Assembly: GCF_004116725.1 (NCBI RefSeq)
Contig: NZ_PDKG01000003.1
Location: forward strand, 1 to 64,000
From: Arcobacter sp. CECT 8986
GTDB taxonomy: Bacteria > Campylobacterota > Campylobacteria > Campylobacterales > Arcobacteraceae
Direction of reading: 5' to 3'
DNA: 64,000 nt
The number at the start of each line of letters is the position of its first letter. Within the stretch, counting starts at the first letter, position 1. Under the pieces are notes generated by a model. The model was not told the DNA's origin. It did no database searches and worked only from the letters and a program-made list of their open reading frames with translations. Shown here one piece after another: positions 56,290 through 64,000 of the stretch. Made by a program: the position numbers and the translations under genes.

Positions 56290-57474
56290 ATGAAAATCAT
56301 ATTTACATTAATCATATTTTTAACATCTGTTTTTGGATTACAAGTTCAAGAATTAAATTGGCCAAAAGGAGATAGTTTTTTAACATTTTTAAATAAATAC
56401 AATATCTCAAATAAATTATACTTTGATTTGGAAAAAGAAGATAAAGAGCTTTGTTCTGAAATAGATGCAGGTACTGAATTTCAACTACTATTAAATGACA
56501 ATGGAACATTAAGACAAGTTTTAATTCCAGTTTCAGAAGAGATGCAACTTCATGTTTATGAAGATAAAAAAGGTGAATATAAATTTGAAGCCATTCCTAT
56601 TGCATATCAACAAATAGATGAAACAATCGCTATTGAAATCAAAAGGTCACCATTTCAAGATATACTTGATGCAACAAGAAATGTAGATTTAGCAAATGAA
56701 GTTATGAGAATTTATGGTAAAAGTATCAACTTTAGATATATTCAAAAAGGTGATTATGTAGCATTAAAATATACTCAAAAAATAAGAATGGGTAAATATT
56801 TTGGTACTCCAGATGTTAGTGCAGCTTTAGTTGAAGTGAATGGAAGAAAAAACTTCAGATTTAAAAATATGCACAATGACAAATATTATGATGAAAAAGG
56901 TAAAGGATATTCAAGAATTTATCTATTTAGTATGCCAGTAAGATATACAAGAATTTCAAGTTCTTTTACACCAAGAAGATGGCATCCAGTTTTAAAAAGA
57001 TATAGAGCTCACTTGGGTACAGACTTAGCAGCACCAAGAGGAAGAAGAATTCACGCAGCTGCTGATGGTAGAATTGTATTTAGAGGAAGAAAAGGTGGTT
57101 ATGGAAATGTAATCATTATAGACCATGGAAATGGATATAGAACTCTTTATGCTCACCAAAATAGATTTAAAGGTGGTTTGCACGTAGGAAGCAGAGTAAG
57201 AAAAGGTCAACTAATTGGTTATGTTGGAACTACTGGAGTTAGTACAGGACCACATTTACATTTTGGTGTTTATAAAAATGGAAGAGCAATTAATCCTATG
57301 AAAGTATTAAGAGAAGGTAAAGAGTTAATTCTTGCAGGAAAACAAAAAGCCACATTTATTGCTAATACAAAAGCATATGTGAAAGAATTAGAAAATATAA
57401 TAAAAGATACAAATAGAGATTTACCAACAAAAGTAGCTAGAAAAGAGAGTTTTTCAACATTACAAAAAAATTAA
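56290..57474 (+). CDS. M23 peptidoglycan peptidase, Csd3/Pgp3-like
   Basis: 394 residues: signal peptide (MKIIFTLIIFLTSVFG), two N-terminal domains (to about 225), and a LytM zinc domain with His241 and Asp245 in HLGTDLAAP and His322/His324 in GPHLHFGVY. Size and layout resemble H. pylori Csd3/HdpA and C. jejuni Pgp3, DD-carboxypeptidase/endopeptidases that shape the cell wall. Next to the Pgp2-like gene, so a functional pair is likely. Orthology is inferred, not proven. Confidence 0.85.
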   Translation: MKIIFTLIIFLTSVFGLQVQELNWPKGDSFLTFLNKYNISNKLYFDLEKEDKELCSEIDAGTEFQLLLNDNGTLRQVLIPVSEEMQLHVYEDKKGEYKFEAIPIAYQQIDETIAIEIKRSPFQDILDATRNVDLANEVMRIYGKSINFRYIQKGDYVALKYTQKIRMGKYFGTPDVSAALVEVNGRKNFRFKNMHNDKYYDEKGKGYSRIYLFSMPVRYTRISSSFTPRRWHPVLKRYRAHLGTDLAAPRGRRIHAAADGRIVFRGRKGGYGNVIIIDHGNGYRTLYAHQNRFKGGLHVGSRVRKGQLIGYVGTTGVSTGPHLHFGVYKNGRAINPMKVLREGKELILAGKQKATFIANTKAYVKELENIIKDTNRDLPTKVARKESFSTLQKN

Positions 57475-57489
57475 AAATAAGGAGTCATT

Positions 57490-58842
57490 ATGCAAAATGA
57501 AGATCCAATAAAAGATCCACATGAATTACTAGAAAACCTAGATAATTTACACCCCAGTGACATTGCATATTCTCTTAAAAAAATAGAAAATGAAAGTGTT
57601 GATGACTTTTTTTATATCTTAAAAAACTTAAGTGAAGAAGTTCTTGGTCAAGTACTACTTGAACTTCCTGACAACTTAAGAGAAGCAGCATATAACGAAC
57701 TTTCAGCAGAAAAATTAACAGAAGCAGTTGATGTACTAGAATCAGATGATGCTACTGATATTATTCAAGAAATTGAAGAAATTGATATCGAAAAAGCAAA
57801 AGAGATTTATGAAGGTTTAGAAGAAGAAGATAAAAAAGAGATTGACTGGCTTAAAAGATATGAAGAGGATGAAGCTGGTGCTTATATGCAAACAGAGTTA
57901 TTCTCTGCAAAAGTAAGTGAAACAGTTGGTGAATCAATCAATAGATTAAAACATGCAAAAGCTGAAGCTGAATTAGAAAATATTCATCAAGTTTTTGTAA
58001 CAAATGATGAAAAATCATTGATAGCTTCAATTCCTTTAGAAGATTTAATTATTTTTGATTTTGATAAAACGTATGAATCAATTCTAAATGAAGCAGAAGA
58101 GTATAAATATAAACCTTTTAAAGTTAGTGATGATACTCACATTGATGAAGTTGCAAAAAATGTTGAACAATATGACTTAAGTGTTGTTGCTGTTGTAGGA
58201 TATCAAGATATATTAATTGGTAGGATTACAAGTGATGATATTTTAGACGTAATCGAACAAAATGCAACAGAACAAATCTACCAATTAGCCGGTGTACATG
58301 AAGATTTTGAGCATGAAGAAAAAGTAATTAATACAGCTAAAAAAAGAGCAATGTGGCTTTTTATAAATCTTGGTACGGCAATTTTAGCTTCACTTGTTAT
58401 TGGTTTATTTGATGAAACAATTCAAGCTTATGTTGCTCTTGCAATTTTAATGCCAATTGTTGCTTCAATGGGAGGAAATGCAGGAACTCAAACATTAGCC
58501 GTTATGGTAAGACAGTTAGCTTTAGGTGATATTGAGTTAGAAAATGCAAAAGATGCAGTTAAAAAAGAGGTATTAATATCATTGATGAATGGTCTACTTT
58601 TTGCCATTATAATGGGTGTAATTGCATGGCTTTGGTTTGACCAACGTATGTTAGGTATAGTAATTGGAGCTTCAATGATTGTAAATTTATTTAGTGCTGG
58701 TTTTTTTGGAGCATCAATTCCTCTATTTCTAAAAAAATTAGATATCGACCCAGCAGTAGGAAGTACAGTACTTCTTACAACAGTTACAGATATAGTTGGT
58801 TTCTTTAGCTTCTTAATGCTTGCTAAAGTAATACTTTTATAG
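57490..58842 (+). CDS. mgtE: Magnesium transporter MgtE
   Basis: 450 residues: cytoplasmic N domain with helical repeats (LPDNLREAAYNELSAEKL), two CBS domains (about 130-255) that sense Mg, a plug helix and five membrane helices from about 285, with the conserved MPIVASMGGNAGTQTLAVMV and TDIVGFFSFL. Starts 16 bases behind the M23 gene, so possibly on the same mRNA. Confidence 0.95.
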   Translation: MQNEDPIKDPHELLENLDNLHPSDIAYSLKKIENESVDDFFYILKNLSEEVLGQVLLELPDNLREAAYNELSAEKLTEAVDVLESDDATDIIQEIEEIDIEKAKEIYEGLEEEDKKEIDWLKRYEEDEAGAYMQTELFSAKVSETVGESINRLKHAKAEAELENIHQVFVTNDEKSLIASIPLEDLIIFDFDKTYESILNEAEEYKYKPFKVSDDTHIDEVAKNVEQYDLSVVAVVGYQDILIGRITSDDILDVIEQNATEQIYQLAGVHEDFEHEEKVINTAKKRAMWLFINLGTAILASLVIGLFDETIQAYVALAILMPIVASMGGNAGTQTLAVMVRQLALGDIELENAKDAVKKEVLISLMNGLLFAIIMGVIAWLWFDQRMLGIVIGASMIVNLFSAGFFGASIPLFLKKLDIDPAVGSTVLLTTVTDIVGFFSFLMLAKVILL

Positions 58843-58885
58843 AATTTCAAAAAATTAATAAGAGACAATAAAAAGGAAAATTGTA

Positions 58886-59227
58886 ATGGCATTATTAGAT
58901 AATGAGAAGTGTGTTTTACCATTAAGTAGTATTGCAGAACTATTAAGTACAAAATCAAGAACACTTAAAATGTATGAAGATAAAGGCTTATTTCCACAAA
59001 AAGAGAATCAAACAAAAAAATTATATTCAATAAATGATATTAGATTTATCGCTTTTGTACACTACTTAGCAAGTGTAAAAAAAATAAATGCAAATGGAAT
59101 AAAATATATTTTAGAAATCTTACACACAAATATGGATGAAAATAACAGAAATGACTTCTTAGATAGAGTTGAAGGTAAACTTGAAAAAATCTCTACTAAA
59201 GATGTACACGATATAGATAATTTTTAA
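58886..59227 (+). CDS. MerR-like DNA-binding protein
   Basis: 113 residues. The N-terminal part matches the MerR winged helix pattern: LPLSSIAELLSTKSRTLKMY, EDKGLFPQKENQTKKLYSIN, DIRFIAFVHYL. A short C-terminal helix would dimerise. No Cys cluster for metal sensing, so closer to HspR/GlnR-type than to metal regulators. Target unknown; it follows mgtE by 43 bases and may be co-transcribed. Confidence 0.82.
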   Translation: MALLDNEKCVLPLSSIAELLSTKSRTLKMYEDKGLFPQKENQTKKLYSINDIRFIAFVHYLASVKKINANGIKYILEILHTNMDENNRNDFLDRVEGKLEKISTKDVHDIDNF

Positions 59228-59253
59228 TAAAATCTACTTATAATATCTACTCA

Positions 59254-59290
59254 AAAGGAAGTTAGTTTACACAACTAGCTTCCTTTTTTT
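59254..59290 (+). terminator. Intrinsic terminator after the MerR-like gene
   Basis: GGAAGTTAGTT pairs with AACTAGCTTCC (one mismatch) around TACA and is followed by seven or more T on the plus strand. Confidence 0.85.
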
Positions 59291-59429
59291 ATTTCTTAAT
59301 CATACTTTTTTACATACTATCCTAATAAAATATTAAGTATTTTTACTATATTCTGCAAATCTTTATGTAAAAAAAATAACATATTAAAAGTATTTTTATT
59401 ACATATATTATGTAAATATTAGGAGAAAT

Positions 59430-60995
59430 ATGAGCAGAAAATATACGACCGAGTATGAAATAGGTCAGGACAACTTACAAAAATTTGGATTAGATGTACA
59501 TAATCCCGTATTTATAATAAGTGCTTTAATTGTATTAGCATTTGTTATAGTTACTTTAATCTACCCTTCTCAAGCAAAAGAGACTTTAGATGGTGCAAAA
59601 TTATGGTCAATTGCACATTTTGATTGGTTATTTATGTTATCAAGTAATATCTTTGTAATATTTTGTATAACTTTAATCTTTTTACCTGTTGGTAAAATAA
59701 GAATTGGGGGTAAAGATGCCCAACCTGAATTTTCAAATATATCATGGTTTTCAATGTTATTCGCAGCAGGAATGGGTATTGGATTAATGTTTTGGTCTGT
59801 TGCAGAACCAGTTGCTTACTATACTGGTTGGTGGTACACACCTTTAAATGTAGCAGCTGATACTCAAAAAGCTGAAGATTTAGCAATGGGTGCAACTATG
59901 TTTCACTGGGGACTTCACCCATGGGCAATTTATGCAGTTGTAGGTTTATCTTTAGCTTTTTTTTCGTATAGTAAAAAATTACCTCTTACTATGAGGTCTG
60001 CTTTTTATCCAATTTTAGGAGAAAAAGTTTGGGGATGGCCTGGTCATGTGATTGATATATTAGCAGTATTTGCAACAATTTTTGGTCTTGCTACATCACT
60101 TGGTCTTGGAGCACAACAAGTCGCATCTGGACTACACTTTTTATTTGATACAAGTAAAGGAATAAATACTCAAATCTTAATTATTATAGGGATTACTGGA
60201 ATTGCGATAATCTCTGTTGTTCGAGGTTTAGAAGGTGGAGTTAAAGTATTAAGTAATTTAAATATTTTATTAGCTTTAATACTAATAGTTTTTCTTATTG
60301 CTGTTGGTCCCACAATTGGTATATTTAAAGGTTTTTTCCAAACTGTAAGTGATTATGCTACAAACTTTACAAGTTTAGCTAACTTCATTGATAGAAAAGA
60401 CAAAATTTGGTTTCATGATTGGACTATATTTTATTGGGCATGGTGGATTGCTTGGTCACCATTTGTAGGAATGTTTATAGCAAGAGTTTCAAAAGGTAGA
60501 ACAGTAAGAGAGTTTTTAATAGCTGTACTTCTAATACCTACATTAATTACAACAATATGGATGAGTGCTTTTGGTACAACAGCTATAAATCAAGTAATTA
60601 ATCATACAGGAGAGCTAGCAAATGGATTAACAGATAAATCTTTAGCAATGTTTCAAATGCTAGATAGTCTTCCATTATCTTCTATTACTTCAGTTATTGC
60701 AATATTTTTAGTTATTGTATTTTTTGTTACATCATCTGATTCAGGTTCACTTGTTATTGATAGTATAACAGCAGGTGGAAAACTTGATGCACCAACACCT
60801 CAAAGAGTATTTTGGGCACTAATAGAAGGTGGAGTTGCTATTTCACTATTATATATTGGTGGTAAAAAAGCACTTGATGCACTTCAAGCTGGTTCTATTA
60901 CAACAGCATTACCATTTACAATAATTTTATTGGTGATGTGTTTTAGTTTATATAAAGGACTTAAAACTGAATTACCAGCAAAAGCAATAAAATAA
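59430..60995 (+). CDS. BCCT family betaine/choline-type transporter
   Basis: Sodium- or proton-coupled uptake of compatible solutes such as glycine betaine. 521 residues, about 12 membrane helices. FAAGMGIGLMFWSVAEPV is the family's unwound helix with the GMGIG motif of Na-coupled betaine carriers, and YWAWWIAWSPFVGMFIARVS is the substrate-binding Trp box. There is no long regulatory tail. Single gene with its own upstream region, flanked by terminators. Fits a salt-exposed organism. Confidence 0.93.
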   Translation: MSRKYTTEYEIGQDNLQKFGLDVHNPVFIISALIVLAFVIVTLIYPSQAKETLDGAKLWSIAHFDWLFMLSSNIFVIFCITLIFLPVGKIRIGGKDAQPEFSNISWFSMLFAAGMGIGLMFWSVAEPVAYYTGWWYTPLNVAADTQKAEDLAMGATMFHWGLHPWAIYAVVGLSLAFFSYSKKLPLTMRSAFYPILGEKVWGWPGHVIDILAVFATIFGLATSLGLGAQQVASGLHFLFDTSKGINTQILIIIGITGIAIISVVRGLEGGVKVLSNLNILLALILIVFLIAVGPTIGIFKGFFQTVSDYATNFTSLANFIDRKDKIWFHDWTIFYWAWWIAWSPFVGMFIARVSKGRTVREFLIAVLLIPTLITTIWMSAFGTTAINQVINHTGELANGLTDKSLAMFQMLDSLPLSSITSVIAIFLVIVFFVTSSDSGSLVIDSITAGGKLDAPTPQRVFWALIEGGVAISLLYIGGKKALDALQAGSITTALPFTIILLVMCFSLYKGLKTELPAKAIK

Positions 60996-61018
60996 AAGTA
61001 GCAATTGCTACTTTTATT
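60991..61018. terminator. Two-way terminator between BCCT gene and folE
   Basis: A 28-base perfect palindrome with halves AATAAAAGTAGCAA and TTGCTACTTTTATT; T-rich on both strands and set between convergent genes. Confidence 0.8.
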
Positions 61019-61589
61019 ATTTATTAAAAGAAGAAGAAACTATTGATAAAAACTCATCTTTAGTTTTTTTATTTTGTTTAAATAATCCTCTTAATGCAGA
61101 AGTAACAGTAGTTGAACATATTTTTTCAACTCCTCTCATTTCCATACACATATGTCTTGCATCAATTATAACAGCAACACCTTTTGGTTTTAGTGCATCA
61201 TTTAGTGCATCACAAATTTGTTCTGTTAGTTGCTCTTGAATTTGTAATCTTCTTGCAAAAATATCTACAACTCTTGGAATTTTACTAAGTCCAACAACTT
61301 TTCCATCCGGAATATATGCAACATGTGCTTTACCAATGATTGGTAACATATGATGTTCACATTGGCTATAAAACTCAATATCTTTGATTACAACCATCTC
61401 ATCATTTGTACTTGTAAATAATGCAGAGTTGATAACCTCTTTTGGGTCTTGATTATATCCACCACACATAAATTCAAAAGCTTTTCTAACTCTACTTGGA
61501 GTTTTTTCTAAACCTTCTCTATTTACATCTTCGCCAACATATTCAAGAATTTTTTTAACTGAATCTTCAAACTCTTTTTCACTTACCAT
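61017..61589 (-). CDS. folE: GTP cyclohydrolase I
   Basis: First step of tetrahydrofolate (or queuosine) synthesis: GTP to dihydroneopterin triphosphate. 190 residues, FolE1 type, with zinc-binding [40 protein letters not shown] and the Cys of [11 protein letters not shown]. Located 10 bases behind the GspF-like gene, so probably co-transcribed with it. Confidence 0.96.
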   Translation of the reverse strand: MVSEKEFEDSVKKILEYVGEDVNREGLEKTPSRVRKAFEFMCGGYNQDPKEVINSALFTSTNDEMVVIKDIEFYSQCEHHMLPIIGKAHVAYIPDGKVVGLSKIPRVVDIFARRLQIQEQLTEQICDALNDALKPKGVAVIIDARHMCMEMRGVEKICSTTVTSALRGLFKQNKKTKDEFLSIVSSSFNK

Positions 61590-61599
61590 TAAATTTCCT

Positions 61600-62778
61600 T
61601 TAATACTTTATCATATCACTCATACTCCACATTGGCACAAATATTGCTAAAATCAACCAAAGTATCAATCCCATAATAAGAATAAATACAAAAGGCTGAA
61701 TCCAAAAGGATAGTGACTTTACTCTATTTTCATATCTTTTTTTATAAATCTTCTCTATTTCAAAAGTGACTACACTCATATTATTTGATTTTTCGCCTGT
61801 TTGTATCAAATTCAATACAATATCATCAAATAAATTGGAGTATTCAAATGCAAAACTAATAGTTTTACCACTTTTTAACAGATTTTCAATGAGCGATATT
61901 TTATCTAAAACATATTTGTTTTTAATTAAACTATTTGCACTATTTAATGTATCATGAAATTCATAGTTTGCTTTTTGCAAGATATTAATAACAATAAAAA
62001 GTCTATACAATTCAAAACTTTTTAATAGTGAACTAAAAAATAAAATCTTTGTAAATATAATTTTATGTATAAAAAACTCAAATTTCAAATTTGTTTTATA
62101 AAAAAACGTAATTATAAAAATAAGAGATAAAAAACTACTAAATATAAAAAATATATTATTTTCTAAAATATTTTTTAATGAAAAAAGTAGAGTTGTTGCA
62201 ATATTTGCATTAATAGTATTTGAGTTTAATAAGCTCTCAAAAGTTGGCAATACAAAGTAAAAAATACAAAAAAATGAGAAAAATAGAGTAATTAATAATA
62301 CAAAAGGATAAGAAAAAGCTTTTTTTAATTCATTTTTCATTTGTAATTCAAAAGCAAGTAACTTGACAAATGTATTTATAGCTATATTTATATTTCCCTT
62401 TTTATTTATTAAGATAAAAAACTTTTTTATAGATTTATCAATAATATAATTTTCATATTTTATATTAAGACCTTTACCACTTTTGATTGAGTCTAATAAC
62501 TCTTTACAAAAGCTTTTTAAAGTTAAATCTTTTCTATTTTTATACAATATTTCCAATGCTTCATTTATGTTAATATTAGCTTGTAACATCATATCTAGTT
62601 CATAAAATAGTTGGTATATTTGTTTATTTGTAATTTTCTTTTTTATAAAAGTTTTAAAACTACTTTTCTTATATATCTTTATACTATTTTTAGGAAGTTT
62701 TTTAAGTTGTAAATCTTCTTCACTTATTACTTTTGATTGTAGTTTATTATCCTTTTGATAAACAACCTTATACTTCAT
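61600..62778 (-). CDS. GspF/PilC-type inner-membrane platform protein
   Basis: About 392 residues from the ATG giving [16 protein letters not shown]; a TTG two codons earlier is an alternative. Two T2SSF domains: the first around [20 protein letters not shown], the second around [20 protein letters not shown]. Membrane helices are [20 protein letters not shown], one around 215-230, and the C-terminal [19 protein letters not shown]. With the GspE-like ATPase it may drive a competence pseudopilus (as CtsF in Campylobacter) or a secretion or type IV pilus system. Overlaps that gene by 11 bases. Confidence 0.85.
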   Translation of the reverse strand: MKYKVVYQKDNKLQSKVISEEDLQLKKLPKNSIKIYKKSSFKTFIKKKITNKQIYQLFYELDMMLQANININEALEILYKNRKDLTLKSFCKELLDSIKSGKGLNIKYENYIIDKSIKKFFILINKKGNINIAINTFVKLLAFELQMKNELKKAFSYPFVLLITLFFSFFCIFYFVLPTFESLLNSNTINANIATTLLFSLKNILENNIFFIFSSFLSLIFIITFFYKTNLKFEFFIHKIIFTKILFFSSLLKSFELYRLFIVINILQKANYEFHDTLNSANSLIKNKYVLDKISLIENLLKSGKTISFAFEYSNLFDDIVLNLIQTGEKSNNMSVVTFEIEKIYKKRYENRVKSLSFWIQPFVFILIMGLILWLILAIFVPMWSMSDMIKY

Positions 62779-64000
62779 TTTCAAAACCTAAAACATTGTA
62801 AACTTCTTCTAATGTTGTTAACTGTTTTTTTGATTTCAATTTCCCATCAAAATATATATCTTTATAATCATTTTGTTTTAAATACTCTTTATATTCTTCT
62901 AATGTTGCATTTTTTGATATTAAAGAACTTATTTTATCATCAACTTCTAAAAACTCACAAAGAGATGTTCGTCCTTTGTATTTTGTATAATTGCATTTTT
63001 TGCAACCTTTAAAATTACAATGAGGACACAACTGCAAAACTAATCTTTGATAAAAAATATATTTTAAAGTTGAACTCAATAGAAAATTTTGAGGATTTAA
63101 ATCAACTAATCTATTAATTGCATTTAATGCAGAGTTTGAGTGAATAGTTGATAAAACCAAATGTCCAGTTAATGATGCTTGTATTGCTATTTGTAAAGAT
63201 AATGTATCTCTTATTTCACCAATAAAAATAATATCAGGGTCTTGTCTTAATATACTTTTTAAAACAGTTGAAAATCCAAGACCTATTTTTTCATTTATAT
63301 TTATTTGAGTTATATTTTCTAATTTATACTCAACTGGATCTTCAACAGTTATTATCTTTTTATTTTCTAAATCAAAGTTTTGCAACAATGAGTAAAGAGT
63401 TGTAGTTTTTCCACTTCCTGTTGGTCCACAAACTAAGATTAGTCCTTGTGTTAAGTTTTTTAAATTATCTAACTTTTTATGTATGTGAGAAGAAAATCCT
63501 AAGTCATTTAAAGACTTTTTATCTTCACTATTTTCCAAAATTCTAAATACAATTGATTCACCCGATATTGTTGGCATTATTGATATTCTAAAATCATATT
63601 TTATATCATTTATATTTTGTGTTATTCTACTATCCAAAGATTTTCTATACTCTGTAATATCAAGGTTTGATTTTAGTTTTATAATTGAACTTAGAATCTT
63701 ATATAACTTTATATCAAAGTTAATTATATGCTTTAACTTCCCATCAATTCTAAATCTTATACTTAATAACTTATCATTTGTTTCAATATGAATATCACTA
63801 GAATTTTTCTCAACAGCAAACTCTAAAAGTAAAGAAAAAAACTCTTCTATATAACTTTGTTCAAAATCTTTTTGTTCTATACATTTTTTTGATAAATTAT
63901 ATAAATTTACTCTTTTATCAATATCACTCAAATAAAAAAGTAAATTTTGCTTTTTTATATTTATATACTTTATCAAATTAAAAAAACATTTTTTTGCAAA
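62768..64000 (-). CDS. GspE/PilB-type secretion ATPase (5' end outside the window)
   Basis: Hexameric ATPase that powers pilus or pseudopilus assembly. At least 402 residues: SSDIHIETN and LSIRFRIDGKL of the N2 domain, Walker A CGPTGSGKTTTLYSLL, the Asp box, Walker B PDIIFIGEIRD, the HLVLSTIHSNSA His box and a four-Cys zinc motif (CPHCNFKGCKKC). The reading frame stays open to the right edge; a TTG at 63976 could start it, but the true start is probably upstream. Resembles CtsE of Campylobacter. Confidence 0.88.
   Translation of the reverse strand, partial: FAKKCFFNLIKYINIKKQNLLFYLSDIDKRVNLYNLSKKCIEQKDFEQSYIEEFFSLLLEFAVEKNSSDIHIETNDKLLSIRFRIDGKLKHIINFDIKLYKILSSIIKLKSNLDITEYRKSLDSRITQNINDIKYDFRISIMPTISGESIVFRILENSEDKKSLNDLGFSSHIHKKLDNLKNLTQGLILVCGPTGSGKTTTLYSLLQNFDLENKKIITVEDPVEYKLENITQININEKIGLGFSTVLKSILRQDPDIIFIGEIRDTLSLQIAIQASLTGHLVLSTIHSNSALNAINRLVDLNPQNFLLSSTLKYIFYQRLVLQLCPHCNFKGCKKCNYTKYKGRTSLCEFLEVDDKISSLISKNATLEEYKEYLKQNDYKDIYFDGKLKSKKQLTTLEEVYNVLGFENEV

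Overview
The window is AT-rich chromosomal DNA with compact gene packing. Everything recognisable points to an Arcobacter-like member of the Campylobacterota (Arcobacteraceae). The main evidence is gene order: rplU-rpmA-obgE-proB-fmt-birA-parA-parB-atpF'-atpF-atpH-atpA-atpG-atpD-atpC-tolQ-tolR-tolA-tolB-pal-cpoB-slyD-fabD-mtnN and dnaG-TPR gene-rnhA-rnc-aroC are both arrangements I know from Campylobacter jejuni. The split b/b' ATP synthase stator, a birA without a DNA-binding domain, Csd6/Pgp2- and Csd3/Pgp3-type cell-shape hydrolases and HWRQPL-type histidine kinases agree with this. I cannot name the species.

Region by region. Bases 1-140 hold what looks like a leftward rRNA promoter and leader, with the 16S gene just outside the window. 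From 0.4 to 21.3 kb everything reads leftward: ribosomal proteins, ObgE, proline and formyl-Met-tRNA enzymes, chromosome partitioning, F1Fo ATP synthase, the Tol-Pal envelope machine, SlyD, FabD, MtnN, and, at the right end, RidA and primase. A rightward block (21.4-24.6 kb) carries a LapB-like TPR protein, RNase HI, RNase III and chorismate synthase. At 24.7-28 kb are a NifX-like protein, a DUF134 regulator, a structured intergenic region that may encode an RNA, HtpX and two tandem SixA-like phosphatases. At 28-32.6 kb is the classic rpmH-rnpA-yidD-yidC-jag-mnmE cluster. Both rpmH and rnpA are real genes that ORF callers can miss; rnpA appears to start with ATT. ClpB follows, with a good promoter and a HspR-type operator.

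The 35-46 kb part is rich in signalling: a periplasmic binding protein paired with a cache-type kinase, then a three-gene phosphorelay (a two-SBP hybrid kinase, a single-domain regulator and a REC-kinase), separated by RNase HII, a thiamine-binding-type protein, a small unknown gene and a fused MsrB-MsrA. From 46 to 64 kb come bioA with a CoA-type Nudix enzyme and an FAH-family protein, small unknown genes, a rubrerythrin-like protein, an acyl-ACP thioesterase, purH, purL, a divergent pair of peptidoglycan hydrolases, MgtE, a MerR-type regulator, a BCCT osmolyte transporter, folE, and a GspF/GspE pair that runs off the right edge.

I see no mobile element, prophage, CRISPR array, tRNA gene or recognisable defence island. 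Most of the window is core genome. The points most worth a second look are the ATT-start rnpA, the LapB-like protein, the possible RNA at about 25.1-25.4 kb, the two periplasmic-sensor kinase systems and the pgp2/pgp3-like pair.
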